A stretch of DNA of 6,938 nt from Deltaproteobacteria bacterium (GCA_021414045.1 JAIOPF010000311.1:1-6938), one strand, 5' to 3'. Shown: positions 1 to 5,534, counted from the stretch's first letter. Numbers and translations: made by a program. The notes: a model not told the origin generated them from the sequence alone.

Positions 1-255
1 AAAACCTCCACCCGTCGCGAGATTCTTGCTCCCGGGATTGGAAGAACCGGGGCCATAAGGACCACCCGTACCCGGGTTGGGATAGCTCGGCGCGCTGGGG
101 TACTCGGGGTACTCGCTGGAGCCACCAACTTCAGGCGCGTCAAAATCATAACTAGGATCCTCAAAATCCACGTAATCCTGGTCGTCTTGCCACTCTTGTT
201 CGTGACGACGCGCTTCATCGCTGCGATTGGTGCCATTATTTTTTACGGTGCTCAT
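1..255 (-). CDS. Partial gene, unknown Pro/Gly/Tyr-rich disordered protein downstream of sctT
   Basis: I do not recognise this protein. The frame opens at an ATG (253-255) and stays open for 85 codons to the left edge, so the C-terminus is missing. An AGGAG at 263-267, seven bases upstream, is one of the two strongest ribosome binding sites in the window and supports both the gene and its start. The N-terminus (MSTVKNNGTNRSDEARR) is polar and Ser/Thr/Asn-rich. An acidic Asp/Glu/Tyr/Phe stretch follows (about residues 24-42), then a Ser/Pro/Tyr/Gly-rich stretch with EYPEYPSAPSYPNPG, and then more Gly/Pro/Ser. No hydrophobic segment or signal peptide is visible. It lacks the FlhB/SctU N-terminus expected after sctT. 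By inference from the position and the disordered polar N-terminus it could be a secreted substrate or accessory protein of the system, but nothing in the visible part proves this. Confidence 0.72.
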   Translation of the reverse strand, partial: MSTVKNNGTNRSDEARRHEQEWQDDQDYVDFEDPSYDFDAPEVGGSSEYPEYPSAPSYPNPGTGGPYGPGSSNPGSKNLATGGGF

Positions 256-415
256 GTCGGCGCTCCTAATTACGGGATAAACCCTAACTACCCTTTTATC
301 GGACTCCGCCGGAGGGGGAGTTGCTTGCCGGAAGGCTTAATTTACGCATTCATTTTAACGAGTTTAAGGGGTCTCGGCTAGTCGCATCCACAGGATATTT
401 AAATAATGCAGCGCG
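256..415. other. Intergenic gap between sctT and the partial downstream gene
   Basis: This is the only sizeable non-coding stretch in the window, about 160 bases, and it looks more AT-rich than the flanking genes. I see no convincing rho-independent terminator after sctT: the GC-rich inverted repeat at 303-321 (ACTCC/GGAGT) has no U-tract after it on the minus strand. A TAAAAT matching a -10 hexamer lies at 352-357 (minus strand), but no good -35 sits 16-18 bases upstream. The downstream gene may therefore be read from its own weak or activator-dependent promoter, or by read-through from sctT. The sequence does not decide between these. Confidence 0.5.
263..267 (-). promoter_or_regulatory. 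Strong ribosome binding site (AGGAG) for the partial gene
   Basis: On the minus strand AGGAG lies seven bases before the ATG at 253-255. This is near-ideal spacing. It is the main evidence that the left-edge open frame, which has no stop inside the window, is a real gene. Confidence 0.7.
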
Positions 416-1252
416 TCATTTCAGAAAGAGATGCTGTACCTGATCGATGGCTTGGAGAGTCCTTAAAAACCATACCTTCATCTGTCCGTAGATCAGGGGA
501 AAACTGATGTAGGCCAGGGACATCCCCGCGAAACCCTTGATATTAAAGCCCATGTCAAAGACGTTGATCATGGGAGCCACCCGATTGGTCAATCCCAAGA
601 TCAGGTCGGCGATGAAAATGGCCACCAAGATGGGCGCCGCCAATTGGAGGCAGATCACCAAGGTGTCGGAAGTCAGCCGAATCATGAGCTCTAAAAGGGG
701 GGTCAGCCCAGACTGAACCGGCGGCAGGCTCATCACGGGGATCATTTCATAGCTCTTCGCCAAGCCCTGAATGAAAAGCCGGTGCCCCCCGATGGTGATA
801 AAAGTGACCAGGGCGGTCTGATAAAAGAAGACTCCGAAGAGCGAGGACTGGGACCCCAAGGCGGGGTTGAAAATACGCGCATTGGCCAGCTGCCGCTGGT
901 TATCGATCATGTTTCCCGCCGACTGGATACCGTAGAACATGAAGACCAAGGGCATTCCGAGCAGGATCCCCACCAACATTTCTTTTAAGAAAAAGGCGAA
1001 AATCACCCCAGTGGAATCGGGGGTAGCCATCGTGGTGGAACTGGATACCGGAACGTAAAGGAACATCATCAAAGTAAAGGCCACGGTGATGCGAATCCGT
1101 CCGGGGACAGGCCGTCCGCCGAGAAAAGGCACAAACAAGGCCGTCACGAAAATCCGCGTGAAAATTAGACCGCCGATCAAAAGGTAGCGGAAGAGATCGG
1201 CATGGATCCCGATTTGGTCGAGAAAGGCCCTGGAAGAAGTGAAGCTAAACAT
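416..1252 (-). CDS. sctT: SctT, export-gate inner-membrane protein (FliR/YscT family)
   Basis: SctT is an inner-membrane component of the export gate. It assembles with SctR and SctS into the entry portal through which unfolded substrates leave the cytoplasm. The 278 residues are strongly hydrophobic throughout, with several membrane segments, and match the family's usual length of about 260. The motif KEMLVGILLG (residues 90-99) matches the conserved family segment. GNMIDNQR (113-120) is typical of injectisome SctT; flagellar FliR normally has an IGxQMG-type sequence there. The ATG at 1250-1252 shares one base with the sctS stop (TGATG), so translation is probably coupled. The gene ends the compact part of the operon. 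SctU normally comes next but does not here. Confidence 0.95.
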   Translation of the reverse strand: MFSFTSSRAFLDQIGIHADLFRYLLIGGLIFTRIFVTALFVPFLGGRPVPGRIRITVAFTLMMFLYVPVSSSTTMATPDSTGVIFAFFLKEMLVGILLGMPLVFMFYGIQSAGNMIDNQRQLANARIFNPALGSQSSLFGVFFYQTALVTFITIGGHRLFIQGLAKSYEMIPVMSLPPVQSGLTPLLELMIRLTSDTLVICLQLAAPILVAIFIADLILGLTNRVAPMINVFDMGFNIKGFAGMSLAYISFPLIYGQMKVWFLRTLQAIDQVQHLFLK

Positions 1253-1518
1253 CAGTGAATATAGGTCGGAAAGCCCTCTAGCAGAGTCTTCGCAAAGGCG
1301 ATCATCTGCGCCATCAGCCAGGGACCGGTTAGGGCCAAGGTGAGAAAGACCCCCACGAGCTTAGGCACGAATGTCAGGGTCTGTTCTTGGATCTGCGTCG
1401 TTGCCTGAACGAGGCTGATCATCAAACCTACCGTCAAGGCCACCATGACGGCGGGCGCCGACAAAATAAGCGTTAGAAAGAGGCCCTGTTTACCGATGGC
1501 GAGAATGTAGCTTTCCAT
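1252..1518 (-). CDS. sctS: SctS, small export-gate membrane protein (FliQ/YscS family)
   Basis: SctS forms, with SctR and SctT, the helical export-gate complex in the inner membrane. At 88 residues it is the expected size for SctS/FliQ. It has two hydrophobic hairpins (about residues 12-38 and 50-75) flanking the family signature, in which VGLMISLVQATTQIQEQTL is followed by FVPKLVGV. The QIQEQTL wording is common in injectisome members, while FVPK resembles FliQ, so the protein alone does not separate the two classes. The ATG at 1516-1518 lies three bases after the sctR stop, with no strong ribosome binding site of its own (only a distant GGGA). Its own stop overlaps the sctT start. It probably depends on coupling to sctR. 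Confidence 0.95.
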   Translation of the reverse strand: MESYILAIGKQGLFLTLILSAPAVMVALTVGLMISLVQATTQIQEQTLTFVPKLVGVFLTLALTGPWLMAQMIAFAKTLLEGFPTYIH

Positions 1519-1521
1519 AGT

Positions 1522-2313
1522 TTAAGTGTATCCCAATATCAAACCGCGCGCGATCAAATACCAACCGTCGACCAAGACGAAAAGCAGGAGCTTGAAAGGC
1601 AAAGAAACGGTGATGGGCGACAGCTGAAACATGCCCAAAGCAAGCAGGATATTCGCCACGACCATGTCGATGACCAAGAATGGCAAGAAAATCACGAATC
1701 CGATTTGGAAAGCCTCGGAGAGCTCGCTGATCACGAAGGATGGGATGATGATCATGAAGTCGTCTTTTTGGACCAAATCACGATCCTCGGGCTTCCGCAT
1801 CTTCCGAGCCAAGCTGTAGAACATCGTCCGGTCTTTATCGCTGGCGTTCTTCATGAGGAAGGCGCGCATCGGCTCCTTCCCCTTGTCGACGGCCTCTTGC
1901 AGCAAACCCACCGTCGCCGTGGAGAAGAGACCCTGGTTGCTGGTCGTCTGGATGACGTTGTTCGTCGCGCGATAAACGTCCGTACCGACGGGAATCATGA
2001 TGTAGACGGTCAGGATCATCGCCAAGCCGGTGATGATTTGGTTGGGCGGAATCTGCTGAGTGCCCAAGGCGTTGCGGATCAAGGCCAGAACCACCGCGAT
2101 CTTGACGAAGGAAGTGATCATCGTCAGGAGAATGGGGACAAGGGCCAAGGCCACCAAGGCGAACAGAATCAACAGGGGTTTGCTGACCGGTTGGTCGAAC
2201 TTGCCCTGGGCCCAAAGGGATCCCGCTCCCAAGCAAAGGGTGAAATAGACGAACAAACCGGCGACCAGCGGTTTGCGGTGATTTTTCAGGAAGGCCTTAA
2301 TCTTCATCATCAT
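1522..2313 (-). CDS. sctR: SctR, export-gate membrane protein (FliP/YscR family) with an apparent signal peptide
   Basis: SctR is the core subunit of the export gate; five copies combine with SctT and SctS. Key signatures are GTQQIPPNQ (residues 84-92 from the chosen start), FVISELSEAFQIGF, LPFLVIDMVVANILLALGM and SLPFKLLLFVLVDGW, all strongly conserved in the family. The frame extends upstream to a TTG at 2344-2346, but a run of three ATGs at 2305-2313 is more likely because it follows the FliO-like acidic tail and gives MMMKIKAF. I chose the first of these (263 residues). The next segment has basic residues, a hydrophobic stretch (about 15-33) and SLWAQ, which looks like a cleavable signal peptide (after about residue 35). 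Flagellar FliP has such a peptide, while most injectisome SctR proteins do not. It overlaps the fliO-like gene by 17 bases. Confidence 0.95.
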   Translation of the reverse strand: MMMKIKAFLKNHRKPLVAGLFVYFTLCLGAGSLWAQGKFDQPVSKPLLILFALVALALVPILLTMITSFVKIAVVLALIRNALGTQQIPPNQIITGLAMILTVYIMIPVGTDVYRATNNVIQTTSNQGLFSTATVGLLQEAVDKGKEPMRAFLMKNASDKDRTMFYSLARKMRKPEDRDLVQKDDFMIIIPSFVISELSEAFQIGFVIFLPFLVIDMVVANILLALGMFQLSPITVSLPFKLLLFVLVDGWYLIARGLILGYT

Positions 2314-2716
2314 CTTCTGAATCCGATTGGTTTTGGAGCTCGGCAATCAATCCGACATAGTGTTCGCTGGCCCCCACCAACAACCGCCGCCCTTCCACCT
2401 GAAGCACGTAGAGGGATTTACGGTTATCCAAAGGGACGCGATCGACGATCTTCAAATCGGAGCGGGCCGAGGCCCCCCGATTGTAGGTCAGTTTGGGAAT
2501 AATAAACCGAATGATCACGATGGCAAGTCCGATCACGAAGATCATCGCGAAGACCATCTTCAGGAAGAGCCAGGTAAAATCGAGGGAGGAAGGCCCGAAC
2601 TCCGCAACCGGATCGGCGCTGATCAAAGGGCTGGGCGAAGGAGTCAAGGCATAAACCCGCAGGGGCAAGGCGCCCAATGCCGCGGTCCATGTCAAAATGA
2701 GGCGGAGAGATTTCAT
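2297..2716 (-). CDS. fliO: FliO-like export-apparatus assembly protein
   Basis: FliO is a bitopic membrane protein that in flagella helps FliP assemble and is itself not part of the finished gate. This 139-residue protein shows a likely signal peptide (residues 1-23, ending VYA), a short Pro/Ser-rich periplasmic stretch, one long membrane segment (about 48-73), and a small cytoplasmic domain. That domain has the family pattern of a basic strand, then VDRVPLDNRKSLYVLQVEGR, then LLVGASEHYVGLIAEL. It ends in an acidic tail (SDSEDDDED). The ATG at 2714-2716 overlaps the upstream FliN-like stop as ATGA. Its stop lies inside the start of sctR, which fits its flagellar position just before fliP. A FliO homologue is generally considered absent from injectisomes, so its presence here is notable. 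The family call rests on layout and pattern, not on a database search. Confidence 0.87.
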   Translation of the reverse strand: MKSLRLILTWTAALGALPLRVYALTPSPSPLISADPVAEFGPSSLDFTWLFLKMVFAMIFVIGLAIVIIRFIIPKLTYNRGASARSDLKIVDRVPLDNRKSLYVLQVEGRRLLVGASEHYVGLIAELQNQSDSEDDDED

Positions 2717-3177
2717 TCAAAGATTTTGATGATTCGAACGCCGAGCTTTCCGTCGATCTCGACGAGCTCGCCCTTGGCCATGAGTTTGCCGTTCGCGACC
2801 AGGTCGATGGCCTCGTTGGGAAAACGGTTGAGCTCGATGACCTGCCCTTTTTTAAGGGAAAGGATCTCCTTGATCGTGATGGTCTTCTTGCCCATGACGG
2901 CGACCAGTTGGACGGGGACGTCCGCGGTCAGACCAACGGCGCGACGATCGGCCTTGGCGGGCGGCGATCCCGGCGCCGGCGCTCCGCTGAAGGAAGGAGG
3001 AGCCCCTGGAGCGGAAGCCTCCTTTTTCGATGGCTTAAACGCGGGGGGGTTGGGATTGAAATCGAAAGGATCCCCGTCGCCGCCGGCGGCATCGGCGCCG
3101 CTCGTCCCTTCCGCGAAGGGATCAAGATCGGGATTGTAATCTTCCAATTCGATGTTGGGATCCGGATTCTTCGCCAT
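2713..3177 (-). CDS. fliN: FliN-like SpoA protein, C-terminal half of a split SctQ (HrcQb type)
   Basis: This gives the second SpoA domain of the cytoplasmic ring or sorting platform, where SctQ proteins dock SctL/SctN and SctK. The C-terminal part (about residues 88-154) is a clear SpoA/FliN fold. It starts VPVQLVAVMGKKTITIKEIL, continues LKKGQVIELNR and LVANGKLMAKGELVEI, and ends GVRIIKIFE. The first 85 or so residues are an acidic, then Pro/Ala/Gly-rich linker with no recognisable domain (for example SFSGAPAPGSPPAK). The ATG at 3175-3177 shares one base with the sctQ stop (TGATG) and has a strong GGAGG six bases upstream. An adjacent GTG at 3178-3180 is only three bases from that GGAGG and is less likely. 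Having SpoA2 as its own gene resembles HrcQa/HrcQb of Pseudomonas or FliM/FliN of flagella. A slippery heptamer just upstream could also fuse it to SctQ. Confidence 0.92.
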   Translation of the reverse strand: MAKNPDPNIELEDYNPDLDPFAEGTSGADAAGGDGDPFDFNPNPPAFKPSKKEASAPGAPPSFSGAPAPGSPPAKADRRAVGLTADVPVQLVAVMGKKTITIKEILSLKKGQVIELNRFPNEAIDLVANGKLMAKGELVEIDGKLGVRIIKIFE

Positions 3178-4109
3178 CACTCGCCTCCAAAAAAATCTAA
3201 TACCTTCACTACCATTTTCCCCTCGGTATCGATCACTTCGGCCAAAAGCCCCTCGCTGGGCATCTCGCCCACCCTCAGGATGGTTTTGCCGGTCAGGCCC
3301 TGAGGTCCCATTCCGGCCAGGGTGTCGTCAAAAAGGATCACGTCGCCATTTTCCAGCTGGTCCTTTTCCGAGGCCATCAGACTGACGCGACCGACCTCGG
3401 ACCAGAGCAGGGTCTTAATGTGCGACACCCGGTCGAGATGCTCTTCGAGGATCTCGCCGCCCGAATCGCCCGTAAGGATATCTTCCCGCAAAAAGACGCC
3501 CTCGACAAGCGGGTGCGGAAGATAGACCCGAACAGAGCCGCCTAGATCTTCGAGGCCAAGGTAAAACTTCAGAACGCAGCCCCACTCTTCGGGGGCAACC
3601 ACGTCCGAGAGCAGTTTCGCTTCATGCACGATGCGGGCGATGCGAAAAGCCACGGGACCCTGGAAGGAGGGCTCGTCCTTCAACTGAGAAACGGCCTTGG
3701 CGAGCAGGAACTCCAAGGCCCCTTCCTCGACCTGAGTCAAGGAGCGGGGCGACTCGACGGGGTTGCCGTTGCTGCCCAGGACCCTTTCGACCAAAAGCCG
3801 ACAGAAAGCGGCGTCCAACTCCATGAAGGCGGACTGGCCGGAAGGCTGAATCTTGAGCAGAACCAATACCGTGGGATCCGGCGACGAGGCGAAAAAACCC
3901 GAGGCGCTGGCCTCTTCGAACCCGATGAATTTGATTTTGAGGGCAAGCCCCAAATCCCGGTCGAAGGCTTCTTTAAGGCCGGAAGCCAACTCCGAACCCT
4001 GGGCCAGCGCCGGATAAAACCGCAACAAACCCTCCACCGTCGCCAAATGGCGGCTGGAGAGCTTCGGAATTTTTGTGAAATCAAAAGGCCGAATCTGTGC
4101 CTGAGCCAT
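3177..4109 (-). CDS. sctQ: SctQ, FliM-like cytoplasmic-ring/sorting-platform protein (HrcQa type)
   Basis: SctQ builds the cytosolic sorting platform that receives substrates and links the ATPase complex to the export gate. The N-terminus (RPFDFTKIPKLSSRHL) and the middle region, with LTQVEEGALEFLL from residue 124, follow the FliM middle-domain pattern weakly. The C-terminus (about 236-305) is a SpoA1-like domain. There is no N-terminal CheY-binding peptide, and the FliM GGxG motif is altered to GSNG (112-115). Both points favour an injectisome over a flagellar switch. The protein has only one SpoA domain; the second is in the next gene. I chose the ATG at 4107-4109 (310 residues) because AGGA precedes it by four bases. 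A GTG at 4122-4124 overlapping the sctP stop would add five residues but has no ribosome binding site. The stop overlaps the next start. Confidence 0.9.
   Translation of the reverse strand: MAQAQIRPFDFTKIPKLSSRHLATVEGLLRFYPALAQGSELASGLKEAFDRDLGLALKIKFIGFEEASASGFFASSPDPTVLVLLKIQPSGQSAFMELDAAFCRLLVERVLGSNGNPVESPRSLTQVEEGALEFLLAKAVSQLKDEPSFQGPVAFRIARIVHEAKLLSDVVAPEEWGCVLKFYLGLEDLGGSVRVYLPHPLVEGVFLREDILTGDSGGEILEEHLDRVSHIKTLLWSEVGRVSLMASEKDQLENGDVILFDDTLAGMGPQGLTGKTILRVGEMPSEGLLAEVIDTEGKMVVKVLDFFGGE
3184..3188 (-). promoter_or_regulatory. Strong ribosome binding site (GGAGG) for the FliN-like gene, inside the sctQ 3' end
   Basis: GGAGG encodes part of the last Gly-Gly-Glu residues of SctQ. It sits six bases before the ATG at 3175-3177, which decides the start of the FliN-like gene and shows that it can be translated independently. 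Confidence 0.75.
3189..3195 (-). other. Candidate -1 frameshift or transcriptional slippage site (T7) at the end of sctQ
   Basis: On the minus strand sctQ ends GAT TTT TTT GGA GGC GAG TGA. The seven Ts are phased as T-TTT-TTT, the X-XXY-YYZ form of a -1 ribosomal slippery heptamer. A -1 shift, or one T added by RNA polymerase, reads TGG AGG CGA GTG ATG GCG straight into the FliN-like frame with no stop. The result would be a fused SctQ of about 465 residues with both SpoA domains. Function is inferred, not shown. A homopolymer indel in the assembly is the alternative explanation. Confidence 0.45.
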
Positions 4110-4120
4110 AAATTCCTGCG

Positions 4121-4981
4121 TCACATGCGGGTGACGTGGATGGAACGAACGTCAACCCCTTTTTCCCCCAAGGCCAGCGCGATGTTCTCGCGCTCGTTCT
4201 TGAAGGTTTCCTCGACAGTGCGGTTGGGCACGAGAAACTCGACGCTGATCTCCTTGCCTTGGGCGCTGACCTTCAACTTGAGTCCGTTGAAGATCCTGTC
4301 GTGGAATTCGATCTGGATCTCCTTATTGAGATCCCCTTTATTGATAATAGTGACAGATTGGACGATCTGGTCAAGCAAAGCCTTGGGCATTTCGCGCGGG
4401 GCTTCGGCCGCCTCGGGAGGGGTGATGGTAGGCTGCTGAATCTTGGCGACATCCATCGGCACAGGAGCCGGCGCCGGATCGCGGCGTTTGAGGTCGGAAG
4501 CGAAGGCCTGGGCGTTGCCGGTTTCCTTCTGAAAACCCTTCTGCGAGCTTCCGCCCTCCCGCTTTCCGCTGGAGTCGGAGCTCGACCCCTGCTGTTCTCC
4601 GGAGGACTGCTTGGCCAGAACCCGCTCTTTCACTCCGGAAGCAGGCTCTTTGGTCTTTTTGCCGGCGTCGGATTTGTCGCTAGGTTTGGCGTCGTCTTCC
4701 TTGTCCTGATCGGAAGAGCGCTCATCCTCGCTGCTGGCTTCTTTCAATCGCGAATCGAATTTATTCTCGGGCGGCAGGAGATTCGCCGCGTCTTGGTCCG
4801 AAGAGGCGTTACGGAGCAAATCGTCGAAGCTGCTCTTGAGATTCTTGCTTTGGCCCAGGCCAGCCGCCTTCGAGCCTTGCTGGCCGGCGAGGTTCTGGGT
4901 TTGCTTGGTCTTCTTGAGGTCCGCGGCCAGCGCGGCGGCTCGGGCCTCTTCGCTGCCGCTGGGTCTTACGCTATCCGACAT
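4121..4981 (-). CDS. sctP: SctP, FliK-like needle-length and substrate-switch regulator
   Basis: SctP/FliK proteins are secreted during assembly. Their extended N-terminal part measures the needle or hook, and their C-terminal domain switches the gate protein SctU/FlhB to late substrates. The assignment rests on position (between SctO and SctQ) and architecture. Residues 1 to about 190 are low-complexity, rich in Ser, Lys, Asp, Gln and Gly, with SSGEQQGSSSDSSGKREGG as an example. The compact C-terminal region (about 200-286) contains EIQIEFHDRIFNGLKLKV, then EISVEFLVPN, then a helix and GVDVRSIHVTRM, which resembles the FliK/T3S4 C-terminal pattern. The usual length range of the family includes 286 residues. 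The ATG at 4979-4981 has AAGGA six bases upstream, partly inside a hairpin. N-terminal sequence in this family is poorly conserved, so the exact subfamily is uncertain. Confidence 0.83.
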   Translation of the reverse strand: MSDSVRPSGSEEARAAALAADLKKTKQTQNLAGQQGSKAAGLGQSKNLKSSFDDLLRNASSDQDAANLLPPENKFDSRLKEASSEDERSSDQDKEDDAKPSDKSDAGKKTKEPASGVKERVLAKQSSGEQQGSSSDSSGKREGGSSQKGFQKETGNAQAFASDLKRRDPAPAPVPMDVAKIQQPTITPPEAAEAPREMPKALLDQIVQSVTIINKGDLNKEIQIEFHDRIFNGLKLKVSAQGKEISVEFLVPNRTVEETFKNERENIALALGEKGVDVRSIHVTRM

Positions 4982-4987
4982 ATCTTA

Positions 4988-5019
4988 TCCTTCGGGAGCC
5001 GAAGCTTTACAGGCGCTTC
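4988..5019 (-). promoter_or_regulatory. Two mutually exclusive hairpins at the sctP ribosome binding site
   Basis: In the 36-base gap after sctO, CTTCGG (5004-4999) pairs perfectly with CCGAAG (4995-4990) around a three-base loop. The 3' arm covers the start of the sctP AAGGA (4992-4988). Upstream, GAAGC (5019-5015), which includes part of the sctO stop region, pairs perfectly with GCTTC (5005-5001) and would displace that hairpin. The layout suggests that sctP initiation is opened by translation of sctO or by the alternative fold. The regulatory role is inferred. Confidence 0.4.
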
Positions 5020-5521
5020 AACCCCGCATTTTTCGGAGCTGGTGTCCGACGTTGCCGAGTTCGTTCATGAGCTTCATCTCTTCGTACTCCAGCTTCTGTT
5101 TCTGTTTCTTCTGCCAAAGCTCCTTGTGCTTCTCCATGATTTTAACCTCTTTGCAGGCGTCGATATAGTCCCGTTTCGCCTGGGCCACCCGCTCTTGAGC
5201 TTTCTCGATCGCGAACTTCTGGTCTTCGATTTCCTCGTCCTTCTTCGCCTCGTCCTCGACCAGGCGCTTGATGAAATTGAGGTGGCCATGGGAATCCGAA
5301 ACGACGCTCTCCCCCATGCGCAGCATTTCGGACATTTCTTTGCGCGCGGTCTCGCGCTTGTCGATGATCTCCTGCTTTTCCTCTTCCAGCTTCTTGAGCT
5401 TTTCCTCCTCCTCCTTCAACGCGCGGAAAGCCTTGCCCAGTTCGATTTCGGAATTCCGCTTGTTCCGGATGCGCACATCGAGGAGCGGTTGAAGCCGGTA
5501 TTTTTCCTTTTTTTTCGCCAT
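5018..5521 (-). CDS. sctO: SctO, coiled-coil ATPase stalk protein (FliJ/YscO family)
   Basis: SctO/FliJ inserts as a helical hairpin into the centre of the hexameric ATPase, like the gamma subunit of F1. It links the ATPase to the export gate and recycles chaperones. The 167 residues are almost wholly charged helix-forming sequence rich in Lys, Glu, Arg and Ala, with heptad-like spacing from about residue 20 to 155 and a break near the GESVVSDSHGH turn, consistent with a two-helix antiparallel coiled coil. The N-terminus KYRLQPLLDVRIRNK matches the FliJ/YscO start pattern. The ATG at 5519-5521 is 13 bases after the sctN stop, with no clear ribosome binding site, so it is probably coupled to sctN. 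Codons 3-5 form an A8 run. The order sctN-sctO-sctP supports the call. Confidence 0.93.
   Translation of the reverse strand: MAKKKEKYRLQPLLDVRIRNKRNSEIELGKAFRALKEEEEKLKKLEEEKQEIIDKRETARKEMSEMLRMGESVVSDSHGHLNFIKRLVEDEAKKDEEIEDQKFAIEKAQERVAQAKRDYIDACKEVKIMEKHKELWQKKQKQKLEYEEMKLMNELGNVGHQLRKMRG
5508..5515 (-). other. A8 tract with A-AAA-AAG slippery heptamer at sctO codons 3-5
   Basis: The start of sctO reads ATG GCG AAA AAA AAG GAA. The last seven bases of the A/G run are phased as A-AAA-AAG, the same heptamer used in E. coli dnaX. A tracts of similar length are also sites of RNA polymerase slippage. Whether slippage happens here is not shown; a Lys-rich N-terminus alone can produce such a run. 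Confidence 0.35.
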
Positions 5522-5534
5522 GAGGTTTCAAGCG

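Noticed and set aside
301..322. GC-rich inverted repeat as a terminator after sctT
   Set aside because: The stem is only five base pairs (ACTCC/GGAGT) with a nine-base loop, and no U-tract follows on the minus strand.
352..357. TAAAAT as the -10 box of a promoter for the left-edge gene
   Set aside because: The hexamer alone matches, but no plausible -35 is found at 16-18 bases. It is too weak to list as a promoter.
187..381. 64-codon plus-strand open frame over the left intergenic gap
   Set aside because: Most of its first part is antisense to the minus-strand gene starting at 255, which has a far better ribosome binding site. The rest crosses the non-coding gap and has no family resemblance.
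2845..2858. CCCTT-TTTT-AAGGG palindrome
   Set aside because: It lies within the coding sequence of the FliN-like gene (Leu-Lys-Lys-Gly), where conserved residues explain it, and it is not near a gene end.
1705..3139. Two long plus-strand open frames (1705-2502 and 2327-3139) antisense to sctR, the FliO-like gene and the FliN-like gene
   Set aside because: They overlap each other and conserved genes on the other strand. Their composition is that of antisense frames (Asp/His/Gln/Gly-rich).
5142..5531. 129-codon minus-strand frame overlapping sctO
   Set aside because: Out-of-frame reading of sctO. It would be reached only by slippage in the A8 tract, and its Arg/Gly-rich sequence looks like a shadow.
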